Source: Rubritepida sp. (lineage in GTDB: Bacteria > Pseudomonadota > Alphaproteobacteria > Acetobacterales > Acetobacteraceae). Taken from it: DNA of 5,274 bases. Location of the stretch: contig JACMRO010000236.1 of the NCBI GenBank assembly GCA_014376425.1, positions 1 through 5,274 on the forward strand, in the 5' to 3' direction. Under the pieces are notes generated by a model that saw nothing but the letters and a program-made list of their open reading frames with translations, did no database searches and was not told the DNA's origin. The position numbers and the translations under genes are program-made. Each line of letters begins with the position of its first letter. The stretch's first letter is position 1. Below, piece by piece: positions 1-5,274 of the stretch.

Positions 1-994
1 CGCGATGTAGGAAGGGGGTGCCGACTTCCAGCAGTTCCATCCCCAATTCGTTGTGCAGGAAGCGCGCGAGCGGGATTTCCAGCTGCGAATCGGGCATGAA
101 GAAAATGCGCTTGCCGACCAGTCTTTCGCGCAAGCGGCCCAGGGCCAGGCGGGCGCGATCCTCCTGCATCTCGACGGCGGCGCGGATGGCCGCGGCAGGC
201 ACACCCATCGCGACGGCGCCGGCGGTCAGCCAGTCGGTGGTGCCCTCGACGCCGAGCGGGAACAGGGCAGGGAGGTGCACAGCGCCGCGCGCTTCGAGCG
301 CGCGGGCGGTGTCGGCCAGAAAGGGCTGCGCCAGCAGCATTTTCGTATTCGCGCCCACCGCCGGCATTTCGCTGGCGCGGCGCGGCGGCAGAAACGCGAT
401 CCGCGTCAGGCCCATCGCGCCGAAGATGCGGCGGAACTGGTCCTCCACCACCTCGGCCAGGGCGCCCACCACCAGCAGTTGCGCCGTGTCGTCACGCGGC
501 ATCTGCGGCACGAGCGCGGCCAGGCAGGCATCCTCGCCCTGCGTGAAGGTGGTCTCGATGCCGCTGCCGGAATAGCTGAGCACCCGCACGCCGGCGGGCT
601 TGTAAACGCCGTCGAGTCGCTGCGCCGCGCGGCCCAGATCGAGCTTGATGACCTCCGAAGGGCAGGAGCCGACCAGGAACAGCATCGCGATGTCTGGACG
701 GCGCTTGAGCAGCTTGGCGACGACCTGGTCCAACTCGTCATGCGCGTCCGCCAGGCCGGCCAGGTCGCGCTCTTCCATCAGGGCGGTGGCAAAACGTGGC
801 TCGGCGAATATCATCACGCCGGCGGCCGACTGCAGCAAATGCGCACAGGTCCGGCTGCCAACGACCAGGAAGAAGGCATCCTGGATCTTGCGGTGGAGCC
901 AGACGATGCCGGTCAGGCCGCAGAAGACTTCGCGCTGGCCCCGTTCGCGCAGCACCGGCGCGTCGCTGCAACCGCGGGACAAGGCCAAACTCAT
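1..994 (-). CDS. bchN: BchN, light-independent protochlorophyllide reductase subunit N (3' end outside window)
   Basis: BchN and BchB form the nitrogenase-like catalytic component of the dark-operative protochlorophyllide reductase. With electrons from BchL it reduces the D-ring double bond of protochlorophyllide to give chlorophyllide a. The minus-strand frame is open from the ATG at 994-992 to the window edge, giving 331 residues without a stop; the family is usually about 420-430, so roughly the last fifth is missing. The family signature is clear: REVFCGLTGIVWLHRK near residue 21, VVGSRTCAHLLQSAAGVMIF near 44, and FLVGSCPSEVIKLDL near 106. Cys25, Cys50 and Cys111 fit the three BchN cysteines known to hold the 4Fe-4S cluster shared with BchB. 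The start overlaps the bchF stop (ATGA) and has only a weak ribosome site, which implies coupled translation. BchB, BchH, BchL and BchM are usually encoded beyond it. Confidence 0.97.
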   Translation of the reverse strand, partial: MSLALSRGCSDAPVLRERGQREVFCGLTGIVWLHRKIQDAFFLVVGSRTCAHLLQSAAGVMIFAEPRFATALMEERDLAGLADAHDELDQVVAKLLKRRPDIAMLFLVGSCPSEVIKLDLGRAAQRLDGVYKPAGVRVLSYSGSGIETTFTQGEDACLAALVPQMPRDDTAQLLVVGALAEVVEDQFRRIFGAMGLTRIAFLPPRRASEMPAVGANTKMLLAQPFLADTARALEARGAVHLPALFPLGVEGTTDWLTAGAVAMGVPAAAIRAAVEMQEDRARLALGRLRERLVGKRIFFMPDSQLEIPLARFLHNELGMELLEVGTPFLHR

Positions 995-1542
995 GCCGCC
1001 CGCGCGTCCAGCCGCGCGGCGCGCAGCTTCAAGATGAACTGGGTGGCGTTGATGACGTAGGCGGCATAGGCCGCGAGCGCGAGCCACATGCGGAAATGCG
1101 GCGTGCCGGCATCGGTGAGGAAGGCGTAGACATAGGCGGTGTGCAGCGCGATCACCAGCATGCTGAACACGTCCTCCCAGTAGAAGGCCGGGGCGAACAG
1201 GTAGACGCCGAAGACCTTCTTTTCCCAGATCGCGCCCGTCACCATGATGGCGTAGAGCGTCAAGGTCTTGATGACGACCGATATTTCGGTGGCCAGCAGA
1301 TGTTCGCCGGTGCCCAGATAGACGATCACCAGGCTCAGGCTGACCAGGAAGACAAGGAACTGGAACGGCGCCAGCAGGCCCTGCACCAGGGTCCATGGCG
1401 TGGCATCCCGCCGCTCCCGTTCCTGCGAGGTGTAGAGCGGCTTGCGCAACGCGTGGTGGCGGGTGCAGCGGCCGGAGGCGCTGCCATGCGGGCTTGAATC
1501 GACTTTGGCGATCACCCGATCGAGCAGTGTGGATCCACTCAT
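991..1542 (-). CDS. bchF: BchF, 3-vinyl bacteriochlorophyllide hydratase
   Basis: BchF adds water to the C3 vinyl group of the (bacterio)chlorophyllide intermediate, giving the 3-hydroxyethyl group that is later oxidised to the acetyl group of bacteriochlorophyll a. The 183-residue product has the conserved KPLYTSQERERRDATPWTLV block at about residues 34-53. About four hydrophobic, probably membrane-spanning stretches follow (near 52-76, 84-106, 113-140 and 148-172), including the AIWEKKVFG and FYWEDVFSM motifs. I chose the ATG at 1542 because GGGAGG lies 12 bases upstream. The frame stays open to a GTG at 1605, but that adds 21 unconserved residues. A TTG at 1449 would begin just before the conserved block but has no ribosome site. 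The 33 residues before KPLYT look unconserved, so the start is less certain than the identity. It is the first gene of the leftward operon. Confidence 0.95.
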   Translation of the reverse strand: MSGSTLLDRVIAKVDSSPHGSASGRCTRHHALRKPLYTSQERERRDATPWTLVQGLLAPFQFLVFLVSLSLVIVYLGTGEHLLATEISVVIKTLTLYAIMVTGAIWEKKVFGVYLFAPAFYWEDVFSMLVIALHTAYVYAFLTDAGTPHFRMWLALAAYAAYVINATQFILKLRAARLDARAA

Positions 1543-1629
1543 TGCTTGACAATCCCTCCCCCTGAGGCGCCCGCTGCAACCCGTTCGGTTCTGCAACTTT
1601 CCCACGAAAAGCCGAGTGATTTAGTGGGT

Positions 1630-1647
1630 TGTTAGAGAACTGAAACG
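1630..1647. promoter_or_regulatory. Weak possible PpsR/CrtJ operator nearer bchF
   Basis: TGTTAGAGAACTGAAACG has the TGT-N12-ACG form but little inner symmetry. It lies about 90 bases upstream of the bchF start codon, where a repressor of bchF could sit. By composition about one such single-mismatch match is expected by chance in a gap this size, so the call is tentative. Confidence 0.25.
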
Positions 1648-1699
1648 ACGCGGACCCGTCCCTCGGGTGAATCGAAGGCTACGAGGGCGGGAGGTAGAG

Positions 1700-1717
1700 T
1701 GTCAAGTTCGATTGACG
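1700..1717. promoter_or_regulatory. Likely PpsR/CrtJ operator (TGT-N12-ACG)
   Basis: TGTCAAGTTCGATTGACG is an almost perfect palindrome (TGTCAA, six bases, TTGACG). It fits the known PpsR/CrtJ consensus TGT-N12-ACA except for the last base. It also supplies a TTGACA on the minus strand facing bchF. Binding by the PpsR encoded nearby is inferred from the motif and the position. Confidence 0.6.
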
Positions 1718-1733
1718 TAATGCGTGGTTGACA
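1716..1733. promoter_or_regulatory. Second possible PpsR/CrtJ operator, overlapping the ppaA -35 box
   Basis: CGTAATGCGTGGTTGACA reads TGTCAACCACGCATTACG on the other strand, again TGT-N12-ACG. It is less symmetric than the neighbouring site at 1700-1717, which it overlaps by two bases. Its TTGACA end is the proposed ppaA -35 box, so a bound repressor would block polymerase. Such single-mismatch matches can occur by chance. Confidence 0.4.
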
Positions 1734-1757
1734 CCGTTGCGGGATCGGGACGATAAA
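1728..1757 (+). promoter_or_regulatory. Likely sigma-70-type promoter of ppaA-ppsR-bchG
   Basis: A perfect -35 hexamer TTGACA (1728-1733) is followed after 18 bases by GATAAA (1752-1757), which matches four of six -10 bases. Transcription would begin near 1764, leaving a leader of only about a dozen bases that overlaps the ribosome site. That shortness is the main reason for doubt. The -35 box lies inside a possible PpsR site. Confidence 0.45.
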
Positions 1758-1760
1758 TTG

Positions 1761-1767
1761 GGAAGGA
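1761..1767 (+). promoter_or_regulatory. Ribosome binding site of ppaA
   Basis: GGAAGGA contains AAGGA ending nine bases before the ATG at 1777. It supports this start over any internal one; no other start codon in the first 40 codons has a comparable site. Confidence 0.75.
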
Positions 1768-1776
1768 ACGGGGAAA

Positions 1777-2655
1777 ATGCTCCAACATCAGATCAGCACA
1801 GATGCGAACGTGATCGATGCCCTCCAGCAGCCGCTGGAGCAGGCGATCCGGCAACGCGTCATCCCCGCCCTGCTGTCACGCCATGTGGACCCGCAGGCTG
1901 AGATCATTGCGCTGGTTGAGGGCTTGCTGGCGGGCGGCAACGGCAGGCCGCAGGCCGAGCACGCCAAGGGGCGCGGCGACAGTTTCGACCTGATCATGCT
2001 GAACCTGCTGGCGCCCGCCGCCCGCGCCCTCAACACCTATTGGGAAGAGGATCGCAGCAGCTTCGCCACCGTGACCCTGGCGGTGTGGCGGCTGCGCAGC
2101 CTGATGCGCGACCTGGCGGAGGAGATGCCGGCCCGTCCCACCGCGGGCCCCGCCCTGCGCGGCATCCTGATCTCGGCCCTGCCGGGCGAGCAGCATGATT
2201 TCGGCGTGGCGATGGTCTCGGAATTCTTCAGCCGTGGTGGCTGGGCGGCGCAGCATGCCCGCCCTGGCACGGTGGCCGATCTGGTCCTCGAGCTGCGCGG
2301 CAACGCGCCCGAGGTGCTGGGCCTGTCGATCGCCCGGACTGACGCACTGCCTTTGCTGCGCTCCACCATCGCCGCCATCCGCCGTGCCATGCGCCGGCAG
2401 GCCCCGGCTATCATGATCGGCGGCGCCGCACTCAGCGTCGACCCCAAGATCGTCGCTCGTTCGGGCGCCGACGGCTTCTCGCTCTGCGCTTCCACGGCGC
2501 TGGGCGAGGCCGCGCGGCTGCTCGAAGCGCGTGGCGCCGCCTTCCCTAGTATGCCACCTCGAAAGGACCGAATTGTCGGGCTTCCAAACTCCCGCAGGGG
2601 CGTTTCTGAACCCGGACCCGCAGACCAACGCGCAACTGCTCGCGGCCGCTTCTGA
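1777..2655 (+). CDS. ppaA: PpaA/AerR, cobalamin-binding photosynthesis regulator (PpsR antirepressor)
   Basis: In Rhodobacter, PpaA/AerR binds cobalamin and counteracts PpsR/CrtJ, raising photosynthesis gene expression. The 292-residue product has an N-terminal helical part (about 1-115) with TYWEEDRSSFATVTLAVWRL at 88-107, the region that caps the cofactor in related B12 photoreceptors. A Rossmann-like B12-binding domain follows (about 126-250). In it, GEQHDFG at 137-143 offers His140 as the probable lower cobalt ligand, and IMIGGAAL at 212-219 is the usual glycine-rich loop. The C-terminus is odd: after about residue 257 the protein is proline- and arginine-rich, looks unconserved, and its last 83 bases also encode the start of PpsR. 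It heads the rightward operon, next to its expected partner. Family assignment is firm; the antirepressor role is inferred from Rhodobacter. Confidence 0.93.
   Translation: MLQHQISTDANVIDALQQPLEQAIRQRVIPALLSRHVDPQAEIIALVEGLLAGGNGRPQAEHAKGRGDSFDLIMLNLLAPAARALNTYWEEDRSSFATVTLAVWRLRSLMRDLAEEMPARPTAGPALRGILISALPGEQHDFGVAMVSEFFSRGGWAAQHARPGTVADLVLELRGNAPEVLGLSIARTDALPLLRSTIAAIRRAMRRQAPAIMIGGAALSVDPKIVARSGADGFSLCASTALGEAARLLEARGAAFPSMPPRKDRIVGLPNSRRGVSEPGPADQRATARGRF
2563..2575 (+). promoter_or_regulatory. Ribosome binding site and TTG start that fix the beginning of ppsR
   Basis: AAGGA at 2563-2567 lies five bases before a TTG at 2573-2575, inside the end of ppaA. The resulting protein would begin (M)SGFQTP, like known PpsR proteins. 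The longer reading from the GTG at 2531 adds 14 residues and lacks a good ribosome site. Confidence 0.75.
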
Positions 2656-3979
2656 CATCGTCTTCGTGCTGGGTGACACCGGCATGATTGAGGATGTGGC
2701 ATTCGGCTCCAGCGAACTGGCCCCCGCCTTAGCGGGAATGCGCGGATGGGTCGGTCGGGACTGGGCGGAGACGCTAAACGACGACAGCCACGCCAAGGCG
2801 CGAGAGCTGCTGGCCGACGCCACGCGTGGCCCGTCGCGGGCGCGGCACGTCAACCAGTTGGCCCCGAACGGGCCACAGGTACCCCTGCTCTGCACCGCAG
2901 CCGCTGGCGGCAATGGTCACATTCTGGTGTTCGGGCGGGACCTTCGTGCGGTGAGCGCCCTGCAGCAGCAGCTGATGGAGGCGTTGCAGGCCGTCGAACG
3001 CGACTACGGCCGGCTTCGGCAGATGGAGACGCGCTACCGCGTTCTGTTCCAGATGTCGGCAGAACCGGTGCTGCTGGCCGAAGCGTCGACCCTGCGCATC
3101 ACCGAAACCAATCTGGCCGCAGATCGGGCGCTGGCCCTGCTGGCGGGCCCGACCTCCAGCCGCAACCTGACCGACCTGTTCGCGCCCACCGCCGAGCCGC
3201 GACTTCAGTCGCTGCTCAGCCAGGCGCGCGCCGCGGGCAGGGCCGAGGATGTGCCGCTGCGCCTGGCCGGCGGGGTGCGCGAGGTGCTCGTATCCGCTTC
3301 GCTGCTGCGTTACGAGGATAAGACCTTCTTCATGGTCCGCCTGGCGGGCGGCGAGGCGCCGGACATCCGGCTGCCCGAGGGCCAGTCGAAGCTGGCCGCC
3401 TTCCTGCAGGTTTCGCCCGATGGGCTGGTCGTGACCGGTGGCGATGGCCGTGTGCTCGCCACCAATCCCGCCTTCCTGACCCTGGCGGAGCTGGGCAGCC
3501 CAGCCCAGGCACAGGGCGAACTGCTGGGCCGTTTCCTGGGCCGCCAGGAAGTCGAGCTCGAGGTGCTGATCGCCAATCTGCGCATGCGCGGGCCGGTCAG
3601 GCTGCTGCAGACCATGCTTCGCGGCGCGCTGGGCAGCGAATCACAAGTCGAGGTCTCGGCGGCCGAGCTGCCTGGCGCGGGTCAGGCGTCCTACGGCTTC
3701 GCGATTCGCGATGTGGGACCGCGCATCGGCGGCAACACCGCCACCATCCCGGCGCCCGTCGCCAACCTGAACGAGTTGGTCGGCCGTGTGCCGCTGCGCG
3801 AACTGGTGCGCGACGCGACCGACGTGATCGAGAAGCTGGCGATCGAGGCGGCGCTCGAACTGTCCTCTGACAACCGGGCGCTGGCGGCGGAGATGCTTGG
3901 GCTGTCGCGACAGTCGCTCTACGTGAAGCTGCGGCGCTTCAACATCGGCGGCCCCGATGCAGCCGAGGACGCAGGCTGA
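2573..3979 (+). CDS. ppsR: PpsR/CrtJ, PAS-domain repressor of photosynthesis genes
   Basis: PpsR represses bacteriochlorophyll, carotenoid and light-harvesting genes under oxygen by binding TGT-N12-ACA palindromes. From the TTG at 2573 the product is 468 residues, close to Rhodobacter PpsR/CrtJ (about 464-469). In order it shows an N-terminal PAS-like domain (about 15-122), a glutamine-rich linker helix (about 125-153, ALQQQLMEALQAVERDY), PAS1 (about 155-260), PAS2 (about 285-390) and a Fis-type helix-turn-helix (about 415-456) with EMLGLSRQSLYVKLRRF. The DNA-recognition helix looks intact. The protein has one cysteine, Cys107 in the N-terminal domain. Alanine 423 stands in KLAIEAAL, where Rhodobacter is recalled to have its redox cysteine. 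The gene overlaps ppaA by 83 bases and meets bchG in TGATG. It probably regulates itself through the sites at 1700-1733. Confidence 0.95.
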   Translation: MSGFQTPAGAFLNPDPQTNAQLLAAASDIVFVLGDTGMIEDVAFGSSELAPALAGMRGWVGRDWAETLNDDSHAKARELLADATRGPSRARHVNQLAPNGPQVPLLCTAAAGGNGHILVFGRDLRAVSALQQQLMEALQAVERDYGRLRQMETRYRVLFQMSAEPVLLAEASTLRITETNLAADRALALLAGPTSSRNLTDLFAPTAEPRLQSLLSQARAAGRAEDVPLRLAGGVREVLVSASLLRYEDKTFFMVRLAGGEAPDIRLPEGQSKLAAFLQVSPDGLVVTGGDGRVLATNPAFLTLAELGSPAQAQGELLGRFLGRQEVELEVLIANLRMRGPVRLLQTMLRGALGSESQVEVSAAELPGAGQASYGFAIRDVGPRIGGNTATIPAPVANLNELVGRVPLRELVRDATDVIEKLAIEAALELSSDNRALAAEMLGLSRQSLYVKLRRFNIGGPDAAEDAG

Positions 3980-4869
3980 TGTCCGCCCCTGCCATTCCCC
4001 GCCTCGCACCCTCCGCGGTGCTGGAACTGCTCAAGCCTGTCACCTGGTTCCCGCCCTGCTGGGCCTTTCTGTGCGGCGTGGTCTCGGCCGGTGTGCCGCT
4101 GCATACGCATCCGGGGGAGATCGCGCTGGGCGTGCTGCTCTGCGGCCCAATGGTCTGCGCCACCAGCCAGGCGATCAACGATTGGCACGACCGCCACGTG
4201 GACGCGATCAATGAGCCGAACCGCCCGATTCCCTCCGGGCGCATCCCCGGCCGTTGGGGCCTGGCCATCGCCTGGCTCTGGGCCGGGCTGTCGCTGCTGG
4301 TGGCCCTGGCGCTGGGGCCGGTGGTATTCGCCGCCACGCTGCTGGGCCTGTTCTTCGCCTGGGCCTACAGCGCGCCGCCGCTGCGGCTGAAGCTCAATGG
4401 CTGGTTCGGCAACGCCGCCTGCGGCCTTTGCTATGAGGGCCTGGCCTGGGTGACCGGTGCTGCCGTGATGCTGAACGGCGCGGTGCCCTCGGCCGAGGTG
4501 TTCTGGCTGGCTGGCCTCTACAGCGTGGCGACCATCGGCATCATGGTGCTGAACGACTTCAAGTCGATCGAGGGTGACCGGCGGATGGGCGTGGGCTCGC
4601 TGCCGGTGCGGCTGGGGCCGGCGCGGGCGGCCCGGGTCGCGTGCTGGTTCATGCTGGTGCCGCAGGCGGTGGTGGCGGGGCTGCTGCTGGCCTGGGGCCT
4701 GCCCTGGGCAGCGCCGCTGATCGTGCTGTTGATGGCGGCCCAGCTGGCCTGCATGCCCCGGCTGCTGCGCGACCCGCGTGGGCAGGCGCCCTGGTTCAAC
4801 GCGACCGGCGTGGGGCTCCTGGTAATGGGCATGATGGTAAGCGCCGTGGCCGTGCGGTGGCTGGCATGA
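3979..4869 (+). CDS. bchG: BchG, bacteriochlorophyll synthase (bacteriochlorophyllide prenyltransferase)
   Basis: BchG esterifies bacteriochlorophyllide a with geranylgeranyl diphosphate in the cytoplasmic membrane, the last assembly step before tail reduction by BchP. The 296-residue product belongs to the UbiA prenyltransferase superfamily and is near the usual length (about 300). The first aspartate motif is NDWHDRHVDAINEPNRPIPS at 67-86 (Asp68, Asp71 and Asp75 bind the metal-diphosphate). The second is NDFKSIEGD at 192-200. About eight or nine hydrophobic segments surround them, for example 26-40, 47-64, 93-130, 175-191 and 221-258. The presence of INEPNRPIPSG points to the chlorophyll-synthase branch rather than UbiA or heme O synthase. 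The ATG overlaps the ppsR stop by one base, with GAGGA nine bases upstream. The regulator and this enzyme are thus made from one message. Confidence 0.97.
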   Translation: MSAPAIPRLAPSAVLELLKPVTWFPPCWAFLCGVVSAGVPLHTHPGEIALGVLLCGPMVCATSQAINDWHDRHVDAINEPNRPIPSGRIPGRWGLAIAWLWAGLSLLVALALGPVVFAATLLGLFFAWAYSAPPLRLKLNGWFGNAACGLCYEGLAWVTGAAVMLNGAVPSAEVFWLAGLYSVATIGIMVLNDFKSIEGDRRMGVGSLPVRLGPARAARVACWFMLVPQAVVAGLLLAWGLPWAAPLIVLLMAAQLACMPRLLRDPRGQAPWFNATGVGLLVMGMMVSAVAVRWLA

Positions 4870-5274
4870 TCGGCGGCCTCTCCTGGTTCGGCATCATCCG
4901 GTTGGGCCTGGTGCAGACGGCACTGGGCGCGGTGGTGGTGCTGACGACCTCCACCATCAACCGCGCCATGGTGGTGGGGCTGGCGTTGCCGGCCTCGCTG
5001 CCCGGCCTGCTGGTGGCGCTTCATTACGCCATTCAGATGTTGCGGCCGCGCATGGGCCATGGCTCCGATGCCGGCGGGCGGCGGACGCCCTGGATCGTGG
5101 GCGGCATGGCCGTGCTCGCGCTGGGCGGCACGCTGGCGGCCGCGGCGACCGGGCTGCTGATGACGCATTTCTGGCCCGGCATCGGCCTGGCCGTGCTGGC
5201 ATTCCTGATGATCGGCGCGGGCGGCGGCGCCGCCGGCACTTCCTTGCTGGCCCTGCTGGCGGGCGAGGTCGCGC
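4866..5274 (+). CDS. PucC/BCD-family MFS-type membrane protein, Bch2/ORF428 type (3' end outside window)
   Basis: The frame from the ATG at 4866 is open to the window edge, giving 136 residues of a protein that is usually a little over 400. Three features identify the PucC/LhaA (BCD) branch of the major facilitator superfamily: RLGLVQTALGAVVVLTTSTI at 12-31, LPASLPGLLVALHYAIQ at 41-57, and the MFS loop motif GHGSDAGGRRTPWI at 64-77. The visible part holds about four membrane segments, including 78-100 and 103-125. Relatives act in light-harvesting complex assembly or pigment delivery. The position directly after bchG and, in other clusters, before bchP points to the member called bch2 or orf428, whose exact task is not settled. 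The start overlaps the bchG stop (ATGA) without a strong ribosome site, which suggests coupled translation. Confidence 0.9.
   Translation, partial: MIGGLSWFGIIRLGLVQTALGAVVVLTTSTINRAMVVGLALPASLPGLLVALHYAIQMLRPRMGHGSDAGGRRTPWIVGGMAVLALGGTLAAAATGLLMTHFWPGIGLAVLAFLMIGAGGGAAGTSLLALLAGEVA

Larger units (their letters stand above)
1543..1776. promoter_or_regulatory. Divergent bchF / ppaA control region
   Basis: This 234-base gap separates the start codons of two divergent operons and is visibly less GC-rich than the genes. It holds three imperfect PpsR-type sites (1630-1647, 1700-1717 and 1716-1733), a likely ppaA promoter, and short repeats. The repeats are CTGCAAC twice (1574-1580 and 1591-1597) and a small inverted repeat ACCCG-TCCCT-CGGGT (1654-1668). 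On the minus strand TTGACA at 1705-1700, inside one of the palindromes, could be a -35 box for bchF, but the hexamer 18 bases on (TAGCCT) is a poor -10. I therefore cannot place the bchF start of transcription. I see no convincing RNA gene or small protein here. Confidence 0.75.

Noticed and set aside
53..1060. A 335-codon open frame on the plus strand opposite bchN.
   Set aside because: It lies codon-for-codon opposite bchN in GC-rich DNA, where antisense frames stay open; its product is low-complexity and the minus strand encodes unmistakable BchN motifs.
1529..1538. Perfect palindrome GTGGATCCAC as an operator.
   Set aside because: It is inside the bchF coding region, does not fit the PpsR spacing, and a 10-base palindrome is not exceptional.
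1543..1605. GTG at 1605 as the start of bchF, giving 204 residues.
   Set aside because: The added residues are unconserved and would read through the GGGAGG ribosome site used for the ATG at 1542.
1654..1668. Inverted repeat ACCCG-TCCCT-CGGGT as a terminator.
   Set aside because: The stem is only five pairs, there is no T-run on either side, and it sits between divergent start codons where no transcript needs to end.
1885..1887. Internal GTG in ppaA as the start of a short isoform, as described for Rhodobacter AerR.
   Set aside because: No ribosome site precedes it, so the sequence gives no support for a second start.
2531..2572. GTG at 2531 as the start of ppsR, giving 482 residues.
   Set aside because: It has no good ribosome site and the 14 extra residues do not resemble PpsR; TTG at 2573 has AAGGA at ideal spacing and gives the family length.
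1876..2913. A 345-codon open frame on the minus strand across ppaA and the start of ppsR.
   Set aside because: It is opposite two clearly identified genes, has an Arg/Ala/Gly-rich composition and no recognisable domain; it is an antisense shadow.
4518..5168. A 216-codon open frame on the minus strand opposite bchG and the PucC-like gene.
   Set aside because: It is His/Gln/Arg/Pro-rich, as expected for antisense of Leu/Ala/Gly membrane proteins, and crosses two real genes.
1..5274. Insertion sequences, tRNA or rRNA genes, CRISPR arrays, or prophage traces.
   Set aside because: None seen: no terminal inverted repeats, transposase motifs, repeat-spacer pattern or RNA gene signature, and nearly every base is assigned to a photosynthesis gene or the divergent control region.

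Overview
This window is a piece of a photosynthesis gene cluster from a GC-rich purple or aerobic anoxygenic phototrophic bacterium. It is most likely an alphaproteobacterium, because of the adjacent bchF-bchN and ppaA-ppsR-bchG blocks and the strongly GC-rich third codon positions. A family such as Acetobacteraceae, another Rhodospirillales lineage or a sphingomonad is possible, but the sequence alone does not settle it.

Layout: two divergent, tightly packed transcription units leave a control region of about 235 bases between the start codons at 1542 and 1777. Leftward (minus strand) run bchF (991-1542) and then bchN, whose start overlaps the bchF stop in an ATGA. bchN runs off the left edge of the window. 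Rightward (plus strand) run ppaA/aerR (1777-2655), ppsR/crtJ (2573-3979, with a likely TTG start inside ppaA), bchG (3979-4869, TGATG junction) and a PucC/BCD-family membrane protein gene (4866 onward, ATGA junction) that runs off the right edge. Every gene on each side overlaps the next, so both units look like translationally coupled operons.

How the genes work together: BchN is one half of the catalytic core of the dark-operative protochlorophyllide reductase. BchF hydrates the C3 vinyl group on the way to bacteriochlorophyll a. BchG attaches the prenyl tail, and the PucC-like protein belongs to a family tied to pigment handling and light-harvesting complex assembly. PpsR is the oxygen-responsive repressor of such clusters and PpaA/AerR is its cobalamin-binding antirepressor. 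The intergenic region carries imperfect PpsR-type palindromes, one overlapping a good -35 box for ppaA, which fits self-regulation of the regulators and control of bchFN.

I see no undescribed system. The gene content is a known kind of cluster. What deserves a second look is in the regulation: a PpsR with only one cysteine and alanine where the redox cysteine of the DNA-binding domain is expected, operators that all deviate in the same half-site, and an 83-base ppaA/ppsR coding overlap with a TTG start that may have come from loss of the original ppaA stop.
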